Assembly: GCA_030616505.1 (NCBI GenBank)
Contig: JAUWXD010000014.1
Coordinates: forward strand, 1 to 6,941
Length of the DNA stretch: 6,941 bases
Direction of reading: 5' to 3'
From: Hadesarchaea archaeon
GTDB lineage: Archaea; Hadarchaeota; Hadarchaeia; Hadarchaeales; Hadarchaeaceae
Of the stretch, positions 1 through 6,348 are shown piece after piece; positions within the stretch are counted from its first letter, which is position 1, and the number at the start of each line of letters is the position of its first letter. The notes under the pieces were generated by a model. The model saw nothing but the letters and a program-made list of their open reading frames with translations. It had not been told where the DNA came from and ran no database searches. A program made the position numbers and the translations under genes.

Positions 1-1
1 G

Positions 2-73
2 GTCAAAACAAGTCTTCGTGAAGTTAATGGGATGTGGGTCTGCGAAAACTGTCGCGACACAGTGGGCAGGTAA
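2..73 (+). CDS. C-terminal end of a zinc-ribbon protein (partial)
   Basis: The frame starting at base 2 is open from the window edge to a TAA at 71-73 and encodes about 23 residues. It ends with an MWVCENC motif followed by a short polar tail (RDTVGR). The CxxC after an aromatic residue looks like the second knuckle of a zinc ribbon, with the first cysteine pair lying upstream of the window. Many small archaeal proteins end this way, so I cannot name the family. A 75-bp gap separates it from the first CBS gene on the same strand. The evidence is only the motif and the open frame, so this could still be chance. Confidence 0.5.
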   Translation, partial: VKTSLREVNGMWVCENCRDTVGR

Positions 74-148
74 TGCTGGAACGGCATGCGAGGACACGCT
101 TGCGCGGACCAGTATTGATTTACACACTTAGTTATCGATGGTGGTTGA

Positions 149-1048
149 ATGAGAAGAACTCTACACTACAAATCGCATGACCGAGGGCCGCTTGAGTTCG
201 GTTCGAGGATTCGCAAGAAGGATGGCAATATAATGCCCCTAGCGCGGAGACCTGTCGTAACGATTCCACCTACAGCACGGATAAAAAACGCAGCCGAAAT
301 AATGGTAGACCGCAAAGTACGAAGGTTACCGGTAACTACCCCAGGAACACGAAAGCTGATGGGAATCCTCCGAACGCGGGACATTATAGATTTTCTCGGC
401 GGCGGAGACAAGCACAAAATCGTACAAATAAAATTGAAAGGTAACTTCTTCGCAGCAGTCAATGAACCTGCCCGGACTATAATGTCCAAGGAAGTCGTCT
501 ACGGCACCTATGATATGTCCGTGATAGATGTAGTTAGACTCATCCTCAACAAAGGCGTCGGTGGCGTGCCAATTTTAGATGAAGCAGAAAAGATTGTAGG
601 AATAGTGACTGAACGAGATTTTGTTTCGTACGTACCGGCTACGACGGGAATTCCTGTGAGCTATCACATGGCGCGTCACATTGTCGCTGCCGATCCTGAG
701 ACATCAATCCGAGAGGCGGCGCGGAGAATGATTTCACGTGGTTTTCGCAGATTACCGGTTACACGTGGTCGAGAACTCACGGGAATAGTCACGAGCGTGG
801 ACATCTTACGCTACTTCGGTACGAGTAAGGTTTTCGAGTACATGCGCTCACAGAGGATGGACGAGGCGATGGCAGTCAACGTTCAAAAAATAATGACGGA
901 AAACGTGCTAAAAGTGACGCCGGAGACAGATGTGGGCGAGGCAGCTGGGTTAATGCGCGAAAAGGGATGTGGTGGGTTACCCGTCGTGTCTGGAAATGAG
1001 CTAGTAGGTATGGTTACCGAACGTGATTTGTTGAGGTTATTGGTTTGA
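149..1048 (+). CDS. Four-CBS-domain protein, first of three
   Basis: This 299-residue soluble protein consists of four CBS domains at about residues 30-84, 107-162, 171-226 and 245-299, after a basic N-terminal stretch of some 28 residues. CBS domains pair into Bateman modules that usually bind AMP, ATP, SAM or similar ligands and sense energy or methyl-donor state. The ribose-contact motif (G-h-h-T/S-x-x-D) is intact in domains 2 (GIVTERD), 3 (GIVTSVD) and 4 (GMVTERD). In domain 1 it reads GILRTRD, with Arg in place of Thr/Ser, so that site may be altered. No enzyme, DNA-binding or membrane segment is fused, so any partner acts in trans. The start is the ATG after GGTGG at 140-144; an upstream ATG at 138 stops after four codons. 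The AT-rich stretch at 112-134 could be the promoter, but I see no clear TATA box. The end overlaps the next gene by 4 nt. Confidence 0.93.
   Translation: MRRTLHYKSHDRGPLEFGSRIRKKDGNIMPLARRPVVTIPPTARIKNAAEIMVDRKVRRLPVTTPGTRKLMGILRTRDIIDFLGGGDKHKIVQIKLKGNFFAAVNEPARTIMSKEVVYGTYDMSVIDVVRLILNKGVGGVPILDEAEKIVGIVTERDFVSYVPATTGIPVSYHMARHIVAADPETSIREAARRMISRGFRRLPVTRGRELTGIVTSVDILRYFGTSKVFEYMRSQRMDEAMAVNVQKIMTENVLKVTPETDVGEAAGLMREKGCGGLPVVSGNELVGMVTERDLLRLLV
1033..1037 (+). promoter_or_regulatory. Ribosome binding site for the second CBS gene
   Basis: GAGGT lies inside the end of the first CBS gene, 7 nt before a TTG start that overlaps its TGA stop. It supports the TTG start and translational coupling. 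The next in-frame ATG, at 1063, would cut into the first CBS domain. Confidence 0.6.
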
Positions 1049-1902
1049 AGATAAATGAAATCATGAGCGCACCCGTCATAGCAGTTAAGCCTACAGACCC
1101 GATTTCCCACACAAAAAATCTGATGTTGCGCCATAAGGTGAAACGTCTAGTCGTTATCGATAAGGGAAAACCGGTTGGCATGTTATCGATGCGCGATATC
1201 GCCGAACATATGGGTGGAAGTTCACCGACTTGGCGCAGACGTCCAATCGACGACATCCCCGTCGTACGCGTGATGCATAAGAATATATTGGCAGTTTCAG
1301 TTGGCACGGATTTGAACAAGGCAGCAGCCCTCATGCTCAAGCACAAGGTAAGTAGTCTGTTGGTGCAGGACGGGAACAGTATCGCTGGAGTGGTGACGAA
1401 AACAGATTTGGCGCGGAGTTTCGTGGATCGTTTGGATGGTCAGGTCAAAGTCAAAGATTTGATGAGCAACAACTTGGTGACTGTTGATCGCAGACGTTCG
1501 TTGACGCATGTGATAGAGTTGATGAAGAATAACGGAATAAGTAGAGTAGTCGTGGCCGAAGGGGAGAAGCCAGTTGGCATTGTCACCGAAAGCGATATCG
1601 CGTTTTCCCAGCTGGAGCAGCCTGGTCTTGGAATAAAAGAGCGTGAGGTCAGATACACCAGAAAACTCGAGCGGGCGGGCAGACCTAGAGCCAGGCACGT
1701 AAAGCGGGTTGCATCGATGGCAGCAGAGGACATAATGCGCCCAAATGTCATAACCATCGATGCAAACGAAGATGCCGCGCGTGCCGCCGCCATGATGGCC
1801 GAGCACGGTATAAGCGGACTCCCTGTACTCGACGGAGAGAAACTTGTCGGGATTATCACGAAGACGGATTTAGCCAGTGGGATAGTCAATTTAGGTGTCT
1901 GA
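1045..1902 (+). CDS. Four-CBS-domain protein, second of three
   Basis: This 285-residue protein has CBS domains at about residues 5-58, 75-128, 138-190 and 229-281. All four ligand motifs are canonical (GMLSMRD, GVVTKTD, GIVTESD, GIITKTD), so both Bateman modules should be able to bind an adenosyl ligand. The linker between domains 3 and 4 (about residues 195-223) is long and rich in Arg/Lys, unlike the shorter linkers elsewhere in the protein; it could contact nucleic acid or an acidic partner (inference). The start is a TTG in a TTGA overlap with the upstream stop, supported by GAGGT at 1033-1037 and by the N-terminus MKINEIM, which matches MRVSQIM of the third gene. It is a paralogue of both neighbours and almost certainly co-transcribed with them. 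No catalytic domain is present. Its target is unknown. Confidence 0.92.
   Translation: MKINEIMSAPVIAVKPTDPISHTKNLMLRHKVKRLVVIDKGKPVGMLSMRDIAEHMGGSSPTWRRRPIDDIPVVRVMHKNILAVSVGTDLNKAAALMLKHKVSSLLVQDGNSIAGVVTKTDLARSFVDRLDGQVKVKDLMSNNLVTVDRRRSLTHVIELMKNNGISRVVVAEGEKPVGIVTESDIAFSQLEQPGLGIKEREVRYTRKLERAGRPRARHVKRVASMAAEDIMRPNVITIDANEDAARAAAMMAEHGISGLPVLDGEKLVGIITKTDLASGIVNLGV
1893..1897 (+). promoter_or_regulatory. Ribosome binding site for the third CBS gene
   Basis: AGGTG sits 6 nt before ATG 1904 and overlaps the alternative GTG start at 1895. It favours ATG 1904 as the true start. Confidence 0.55.
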
Positions 1903-1903
1903 A

Positions 1904-2698
1904 ATGCGTGTTAGCCAAATAATGACTTCGCCCGTAATTACTCTCAACAAGGATGTGCCACTCTCCAATGCTGTCGACATGTTGAAGCGAAACGAGATAT
2001 CGCGTACGGTGGTGCTACAAAATGGCCGCATCGTCGGGGTTTTGACTGAGAAAGACATCGCGCGCGAGTTGGGATCCACACGTTCCTACCGATTACCCCC
2101 GAGCAGAATACATGTTTCTAATGTCATGACACCCAATCCCCTTACTGTCGCTTCGGATGTGATTGCTAAAAGAGCCGCGGAGCTGATGCTCGGCCACGAC
2201 ATCAGTGGGCTCCCCGTGGTTGAGGGAGATAACCTAGTAGGTATTGTCACGAAACTCGATTTTGCGAAAGTCTGCATGTCCCATGATGATATTTACGTTG
2301 GACAGATGATGCAAGCCAGCCCGACAACAGTTTCACCGAATGAGCGCGTCGTCCACGTGCGGAGACTCATGTTTGATGAAGATCTCCTTGCCCTCCCGGT
2401 GATGGAAGGCGGTGGGCTAGTAGGCATCGTCACCATGCGCGACGTAGCGATGAAGCTCTTAGCGTTCCAAGAAGTCGTTCCAGACAAGTACAAGAGTAAG
2501 CGCATTCGAAACCTCCTCGTAGAAGACATAATGACTCAGCCTACCACAACTGTCCGCACGGATGCAAGGCTCTCACGTGCAGCAAAGGTAATGCTTGAAC
2601 AACGGTTCTCGAGTTTGCCCGTGGTGGACCTAGAGGATAAATTGGTTGGGCTGTTGACGAAGACAGAGCTCACAGAGGTCGCGCGCGAGCGGCTCTAA
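1904..2698 (+). CDS. Four-CBS-domain protein, third of three
   Basis: From ATG 1904 the product is 264 residues with four CBS domains at about 4-56, 72-126, 133-187 and 206-262. Ligand motifs are GVLTEKD, GIVTKLD, GIVTMRD and GLLTKTE; the last has Glu for the conserved Asp, so domain 4 may bind weakly or differently. A GTG at 1895 would add three residues. I prefer 1904 because AGGTG lies at a good distance and the resulting N-terminus aligns with that of the second gene. The linker after domain 1 has the same place and character in the second and third proteins, which suggests these two are the closest paralogues. The gene ends in TAA only 38 bp before the tRNA. Like its neighbours it is a sensor-only protein, probably cytosolic, with no visible effector domain. 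Confidence 0.92.
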   Translation: MRVSQIMTSPVITLNKDVPLSNAVDMLKRNEISRTVVLQNGRIVGVLTEKDIARELGSTRSYRLPPSRIHVSNVMTPNPLTVASDVIAKRAAELMLGHDISGLPVVEGDNLVGIVTKLDFAKVCMSHDDIYVGQMMQASPTTVSPNERVVHVRRLMFDEDLLALPVMEGGGLVGIVTMRDVAMKLLAFQEVVPDKYKSKRIRNLLVEDIMTQPTTTVRTDARLSRAAKVMLEQRFSSLPVVDLEDKLVGLLTKTELTEVARERL

Positions 2699-2706
2699 CA
2701 TCAACA

Positions 2707-2714
2707 TTTTAAGA
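2707..2714 (+). promoter_or_regulatory. Probable TATA box of the tRNA gene
   Basis: TTTTAAGA is centred about 27 bp before the first base of the tRNA, the expected spacing for TBP/TFB-dependent archaeal transcription starting at or next to the mature 5' end. The same T-rich stretch could help end transcripts from the CBS operon. Confidence 0.45.
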
Positions 2715-2759
2715 TTTTGTGCTAAACTATGATTGTGCGGCCGTGGTCCAGTCTGGCTA

Positions 2760-2777
2760 AAGCTGAACGCTGCCAAA
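2760..2777 (+). other. tRNA intron 1, in the D-loop
   Basis: Eighteen bases separate the two halves of the D arm. The precursor can fold as the D stem, a 4-bp helix TGGC/GCCA (2754-2757 with 2772-2775), a 3-nt bulge TAA (2758-2760) and an inner helix AGC/GCT (2761-2763 with 2769-2771). Cutting after the second base of each bulge gives exon ends at A2759 and G2778 and restores the D-loop AGTCTGGCTA. A residues on both sides leave the exact cut uncertain by one or two bases. Confidence 0.8.
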
Positions 2778-2793
2778 GGACTCAAGCTTCCCA

Positions 2794-2808
2794 TGAGACC
2801 CCGGGAAA
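2794..2808 (+). other. tRNA intron 2, at position 37/38
   Basis: Fifteen bases interrupt the anticodon loop at the standard archaeal site. TCCC (2789-2792) pairs with GGGA (2803-2806), giving a 4-bp helix next to the anticodon stem with an A-rich bulge at 2807-2809. This is a relaxed bulge-helix-loop, since the remaining intron is too short for a second stem. Removal leaves the seven-base loop TTCCCAA. Confidence 0.82.
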
Positions 2809-2848
2809 AGCTTGCTGCGCGGGTTCGAATCCCGCCGGCCGCACCACT

Positions 2849-2863
2849 AAAATCAGACAAAAA
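2849..2863 (-). terminator. Possible T-rich terminator of the minus-strand gene
   Basis: Read on the minus strand, a run of five T (2863-2859) and then TTTTAG (2852-2847) follow the TAG stop within 20 bases. Short T tracts end archaeal transcripts. There is no hairpin. The stretch lies between the convergent tRNA and minus-strand gene. Confidence 0.35.
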
Positions 2864-2867
2864 GTTT

Positions 2868-3572
2868 CTACGAGATTAGCGGTAGCACATCAGTCAGAAT
2901 ATACTCCAAGAACTCTTTCAGCTCCACCTTGGTAAACAACGTCACCACGCAGTTTCTGGCCATCCCGACCGTAAATCCACGCTTTTGGGCCCCGAACACA
3001 ACATACCATATCTTTCCGTGTTTGAGGTATTCTTGGTAGAGTTTGGTATCTGCTAGCCCAGACCCTGCAAGGGCGAGCTTTCCTATGTCTGGGATGTCCA
3101 CATCGTCAAACCATATCAGCTTCGTCGCTCGGGGATTGGACTCGTGGATTTCTTTCAGGGTTTCGTGCGTGATTTTTGTCTCAACGATTACACCCGTTTT
3201 AATGAACAAAATTTCGCTGAGTTTGTTCGCCACGTAGTTCGTTAAGAGTTTCTTCACTCCGCGGGCTTTCGATGGCGCGAGCACCACCAAAAAGCTTCTC
3301 CCCTTCGACTGTTTGATCCAGAAGGGAACCTCCTCCGTGACCAAGGTCTCGACCAAGCCGCGTTTGTAATAACGGCTGAGCACGAAGTCCTTGCTGAAAA
3401 TTCCAGATAACGTGTCTTCCTTCAGTTTCAGGTCTAAGATTTCTGCTGTGAGCTTTGTACGTTTACCCTGGTGTTCTCGTGGTTCTTCCTCGCCGAAGTC
3501 CTTGAGCTTCCGCGCTATCACACTCGGCTCAATCGGTTCCTTGAACTCGAATATTTTAGCTACCAGCACCAT
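2868..3572 (-). CDS. Conserved-looking protein of unknown function
   Basis: This 234-residue soluble protein does not match a family I can name. It has mixed alpha/beta character: an N-terminal beta-rich part (VLVAKIFEF), a central charged region with a KGRSFLVVLAPSKARGVKKL stretch near residues 86-105, and a C-terminal half with a WFDDVDIPDIGKLALAG segment and a hydrophobic end (EFLEYILTDVLPLI). I see no signal peptide, membrane helix, zinc motif or nucleotide-binding loop. I chose ATG 3572 because GAGGGTGA lies 4 nt before it. A longer frame from 3623 would cover the likely promoter and adds 17 residues with no ribosome site. It is divergent from the SMC operon across 70 bp, so the two might be co-regulated, but no functional link can be shown. 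Confidence 0.8.
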   Translation of the reverse strand: MVLVAKIFEFKEPIEPSVIARKLKDFGEEEPREHQGKRTKLTAEILDLKLKEDTLSGIFSKDFVLSRYYKRGLVETLVTEEVPFWIKQSKGRSFLVVLAPSKARGVKKLLTNYVANKLSEILFIKTGVIVETKITHETLKEIHESNPRATKLIWFDDVDIPDIGKLALAGSGLADTKLYQEYLKHGKIWYVVFGAQKRGFTVGMARNCVVTLFTKVELKEFLEYILTDVLPLIS

Positions 3573-3576
3573 CGGG

Positions 3577-3584
3577 TCACCCTC
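3577..3584 (-). promoter_or_regulatory. Ribosome binding site of the minus-strand gene
   Basis: On the minus strand this reads GAGGGTGA, 4 nt before ATG 3572. It resembles the archaeal anti-16S consensus GGAGGTGA and decides the start of this gene. Confidence 0.65.
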
Positions 3585-3605
3585 GAACTTAAATACGATG
3601 ATTGC

Positions 3606-3611
3606 TTTAAA
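3606..3611. promoter_or_regulatory. Possible shared TATA box for divergent genes
   Basis: TTTAAA is palindromic and lies near the middle of the 70-bp gap. A start about 26 bp away on the plus strand falls near 3635, just before GGTG (3636-3639) and ATG 3643. On the minus strand it falls near 3582, at the ribosome site of the unknown gene. Either or both promoters could use it; the BRE element is not clear on either side. Confidence 0.35.
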
Positions 3612-3642
3612 GTTTGACCACATAAATTATGAGTTGGTGTTT

Positions 3643-5556
3643 ATGTCTGCGAATACCTTAGTCCGAGAGATAATACTGGAAAATTTCATGTCGCATGAAT
3701 ACAGCAGGATTCCCTTCGGACCGGGACTAAACCTAGTGTGTGGTCCGAATGGCGCGGGTAAATCCTCTATCCTGCTGGGTCTAGCCGTAGCTCTCGGACA
3801 GACCTACACCGAGCGCTCGCGAAGGCTCAGCGACCTTATCCGCAGGGGGAAGGACCTTGGACGAGTCAGCGTGGTGTTCGACAACTCCCCAAACGACGGG
3901 AAGCGCCCCATCGGCAGTATAAATTCTGACACGATTGTCCTCTCGCGTTACATGAGTCGTGATGGAACATACTGGCATGAAGCGAATAACCGCACCGTGA
4001 CAAAAGGTGAGGTTCTGCGGTTGCTCCGGCGGCTTTCGATTAACCCAGACAACATGCTCATCATCATGCATCAGAACATGGTAGATTTGTTCGGAGCAAT
4101 AGATGCCCGCGAACGGTTGAAGCTCGTAGAGGAGGCGGTCGGGCTCCGAGACTACCGCGAGCTAATTTTCGAAGCTAGAGAAAAGCTCTCCCACACACTC
4201 AGCGAAGAGGAATCGATTCGAAGCCTGCTTGAGAAGGCCCGGGAAACGCTACGCTACTGGGAGGGGGAGTTCCAGCGCTTTAAGAAGAAACAGGAGCTTG
4301 GAGAACGAAAGCGAAATCTCGAGATAGAGTATGCGTGGGCAAAATACATCAAGCAGGAGGGAGCAGTCGGAAACCTCCATTCGAAACTGGATGGATTGGA
4401 GAACGAGCTCCGTGATGCGGTGGAGGAAATTAAAGAAAATTCCAAGCACGAGGCGGAACTCGAAACTAAGTTGAAGGAACTTGAGTTTGAGCTTGATTCC
4501 ACTTACCAACAGCTTATAGAGCGGGAATGTGCACATGCCGAGACGGACGCAAGATCCAAGTTGCTTGAAGGATTGTGCAAATCGCTACGTCCAATTACCG
4601 GAACTGCGCTGAGTGAGGTACTCAAACAATTGGAAGCCGAGTTAGAGCGATCGCGAGACGGGCTTCACGAGGCAAGCGCGCGGAGCAAGGAAACTAGGTC
4701 TAAACTCGTGGAAATCAAAGGGGAAAATGAACGAGCGCGCGGGACCTACATCAACTCACGGGTGAAAAGTGCGATATTGGGGGTAAGACGCGAGATTCTG
4801 GAAAAGGACGTTTCCGGAGTTCAAACGGAGCTTCGAAGGGCTAGGCACGAATTAGAACAGCTCGAGCGTGGGGCAAGGCAAGTCGGGGAACGAGTTGACA
4901 CCGAGCGGAAGCCACAGGAAGTTTTGGATGAGTTAAAGTTTACGAACATTCAGCTTGCAAGTCTTGTAGACGTTTCCCCAGATGTCGAGCGAATGTACCT
5001 GAGTTACAAGGGTACGTTGAAGGAACTGGAGGCGAAAGCCGAAATCGCATCGGCCAACAGGAAACGAGCGCTAGATGAATTGGAGCTCAGAAAGCAACGA
5101 TGGGTCGGTGAAGTTGGTAAGTTGGTACGTGAGGTTCAGGAAAAATATGTGGGGGTCCTCAAACAGGTAAATGCATTGGGCGACGTTCGGCTTCTCAACA
5201 TCCAAGATATTGACGAGGCAGGGCTGGATATCCTCGTTGGCTTCAAGGGAGCGGCCCCCCAAGTACTCGATGCATACACTCAGAGCGGCGGAGAGCGCAC
5301 CACGGCTATAATGTGCTTCCTGCTGGCGCTTCAGCAGCGGATTCAGTCTCCCATCCGGGAAATAGATGAATTTGAGGCCCACCTAGACCCGCGCAATCGT
5401 GAGGCGATTTTCCGAGGCATTATAGAGTTAATGAAAGGGGAAGCGACGCAGTACATCGTGATCACCCCAGGCAAGCTCGTAAACTTGGAAGAGGTGCCCA
5501 ACGTGATAACCGTTCAGAACATCGCGGGGTCCTCCCATGTGAAGGTGGCTGTTTAG
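3643..5556 (+). CDS. Smc5/6-like SMC ATPase, short arms, no clear hinge
   Basis: This 637-residue protein has split ABC-ATPase heads joined by coiled coil. The N-terminal head carries NFMSH (14-18), Walker A GPNGAGKSS (34-42) and a Q-loop HQNMV (Q144). The C-terminal head carries the signature QSGGER (547-552), Walker B with IDEFEAHLD (D575, catalytic E576) and ITPGKL (608-612). NFMSH, the QSGGER context, DEFEAHLDPRN and the ITPxxL end resemble Smc5/Smc6 more than Smc1-4 or Rad50, from my memory of those families. Coils span about 165-300 and 325-500, with a Pro/Gly break near 310-320. The usual 150-200 residue hinge is not seen, and length is little over half that of Smc5. ATG 3643 is chosen with GGTG at 3636-3639; an open frame back to 3391 is antisense to the neighbouring gene. 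The stop directly abuts the kleisin start. Expected role: DNA-bound ATPase of an SMC complex. Confidence 0.9.
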   Translation: MSANTLVREIILENFMSHEYSRIPFGPGLNLVCGPNGAGKSSILLGLAVALGQTYTERSRRLSDLIRRGKDLGRVSVVFDNSPNDGKRPIGSINSDTIVLSRYMSRDGTYWHEANNRTVTKGEVLRLLRRLSINPDNMLIIMHQNMVDLFGAIDARERLKLVEEAVGLRDYRELIFEAREKLSHTLSEEESIRSLLEKARETLRYWEGEFQRFKKKQELGERKRNLEIEYAWAKYIKQEGAVGNLHSKLDGLENELRDAVEEIKENSKHEAELETKLKELEFELDSTYQQLIERECAHAETDARSKLLEGLCKSLRPITGTALSEVLKQLEAELERSRDGLHEASARSKETRSKLVEIKGENERARGTYINSRVKSAILGVRREILEKDVSGVQTELRRARHELEQLERGARQVGERVDTERKPQEVLDELKFTNIQLASLVDVSPDVERMYLSYKGTLKELEAKAEIASANRKRALDELELRKQRWVGEVGKLVREVQEKYVGVLKQVNALGDVRLLNIQDIDEAGLDILVGFKGAAPQVLDAYTQSGGERTTAIMCFLLALQQRIQSPIREIDEFEAHLDPRNREAIFRGIIELMKGEATQYIVITPGKLVNLEEVPNVITVQNIAGSSHVKVAV

Positions 5557-6348
5557 ATGCGGGGCGAGCGTCAAGAGCTGATGCTGCGAATAATCGACCT
5601 CTGCGACTCGGTGCAGAAGCGAGGGCTGGACCCATTCGATGTGGAGGTTCGAGAGTTCTTCGATCGGTTGCGGGAGCTTCTGCCAAAGATGCGGAAGCAT
5701 GAAGAAATCTATCTCGACATCCAAGCTGTGCTCGGGCTGGCGGATGTGGTGTTTCAGCAGGGCGAATGGATTAAGCACAAGTCTTCAATGCTCTGTCTTG
5801 ACCCGTTGCTCATAATGCTCAAGCTGCACGCTCTTCCAGCAAAGGATTTGGCTGAAGTATTTGTGCGGGCATGGCATCCCATAATCGATTTGGAAAGCCT
5901 TTCTCCCCACGGCATCAAAGAGGGGATGGATTACTGGAAGAACTTGCCCAGCTTGGATGAGCGCTGGCGAGGACTCGACACTACAGAGGTTCTCACGGGA
6001 GAGGTTGCTCGCCGTGAGCTCGCTCGCATGGGGATACTATCGGACGAGGACTTCGCAGCCTTGCTGGATAAGAGCTGGCGTGAGATGAAGGATATTGCAG
6101 GGGAGCAAGGCGAGATGTCTTACTGGGATTTTATCTCCGAGAAAAGTTTTGAGGAAACTGTGATGAAAGGCTGGCTCGTGAGCTTCCTCGTGAGTTACGG
6201 GTATGCGACGCTCGAGATAAAACCGCTTGAGGACGAGATTATGTTGAAACCACTATCGAAGCCCCAACAACTCGAACGCGTGGCGACATTTTCGGTTCCC
6301 ATCTCGATTTCACGCGTCGAGTGGCTTAGGAGGGTAAAACATGGTTGA
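5557..6348 (+). CDS. Kleisin (ScpA-like) subunit of the SMC complex
   Basis: This 263-residue protein has the two-ended layout of a kleisin. The N-terminal part (about 20-90) contains KRGLDPFDVEV, a helical stretch and WIKHKSSMLCLDP, which follow the ScpA pattern of LDIxDI and then IKSxMLLP; this end normally binds the SMC neck. The middle (about 90-185) is variable and contains HPIIDLESLSPHGIKEGMDYW. The C-terminal part (about 186-232) fits the kleisin winged helix, which contacts the SMC cap: FISEKSFEETV, a hydrophobic helix, then GYATLEIKPLEDEIML. The ATG follows the SMC TAG with no gap, and GGTG at 5544-5547 is a suitable ribosome site. The gene overlaps the next by 8 nt. Similarity is to the pattern rather than clear sequence identity, so a Nse4-type relation is also possible, but the position between an SMC and a KITE gene supports the call. 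Confidence 0.75.
   Translation: MRGERQELMLRIIDLCDSVQKRGLDPFDVEVREFFDRLRELLPKMRKHEEIYLDIQAVLGLADVVFQQGEWIKHKSSMLCLDPLLIMLKLHALPAKDLAEVFVRAWHPIIDLESLSPHGIKEGMDYWKNLPSLDERWRGLDTTEVLTGEVARRELARMGILSDEDFAALLDKSWREMKDIAGEQGEMSYWDFISEKSFEETVMKGWLVSFLVSYGYATLEIKPLEDEIMLKPLSKPQQLERVATFSVPISISRVEWLRRVKHG
6328..6335 (+). promoter_or_regulatory. Strong ribosome site for the third operon gene
   Basis: AGGAGGGT lies inside the end of the kleisin gene, 5 nt before ATG 6341. It is the strongest ribosome site in the window and fixes the start of a gene that overlaps its neighbour by 8 nt. Confidence 0.75.

Larger units (their letters stand above)
2737..2846 (+). tRNA. tRNA-Gly(CCC) with two introns
   Basis: The acceptor stem GCGGCCG (2737-2743) pairs fully with CGGCCGC (2836-2842), followed by discriminator A (2843) and an encoded CCA (2844-2846). 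The D stem GTCC/GGAC is 2746-2749 with 2778-2781. The anticodon stem CAAGC/GCTTG is 2783-2787 with 2810-2814. The T arm is GCGGG-TTCGAAT-CCCGC (2819-2835). The anticodon loop reads TTCCCA before the second intron, giving CCC. C35 and C36 and the GCGGCCG acceptor agree with archaeal glycine tRNAs as I know them. Removing introns at 2760-2777 and 2794-2808 leaves a standard 74-nt cloverleaf with a 10-nt D-loop and a 4-nt variable loop. A CAT (Met) reading would need a shifted stem. Confidence 0.93.

Noticed and set aside
1297..1806. 169-residue antisense open frame
   Set aside because: It lies wholly inside a clear CBS gene and its translation shows no domain; it is a shadow of CBS codon use.
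1895..1903. GTG start of the third CBS gene
   Set aside because: Its first base lies within the AGGTG that serves ATG 1904, and it adds three residues not seen in the paralogue alignment.
2737..2846. tRNA-Met (CAT anticodon) reading
   Set aside because: CAT at 2792-2794 needs a shifted anticodon stem; the CAAGC/GCTTG stem and glycine-type acceptor support CCC.
2737..2867. tRNA as an integration site
   Set aside because: No integrase, repeated tRNA 3' end or composition change is seen near it.
2729..2935. 68-residue open frame across the tRNA
   Set aside because: It is read through the tRNA gene and into the end of the opposite gene; no coding signal.
3573..3623. Longer start of the minus-strand gene at 3623
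   Set aside because: No ribosome site precedes it and it would run through the likely TATA box; ATG 3572 has GAGGGTGA at good spacing.
3391..3642. 84-residue N-terminal extension of the SMC protein
   Set aside because: It is antisense to the start of the minus-strand gene, has low-complexity Ser-rich composition, and SMC heads normally begin close to the motif that follows Met 3643.
4528..4578. Rad50-type zinc hook in the SMC coil
   Set aside because: The two cysteines (residues 296 and 312) are 16 residues apart and are not a CxxC motif.
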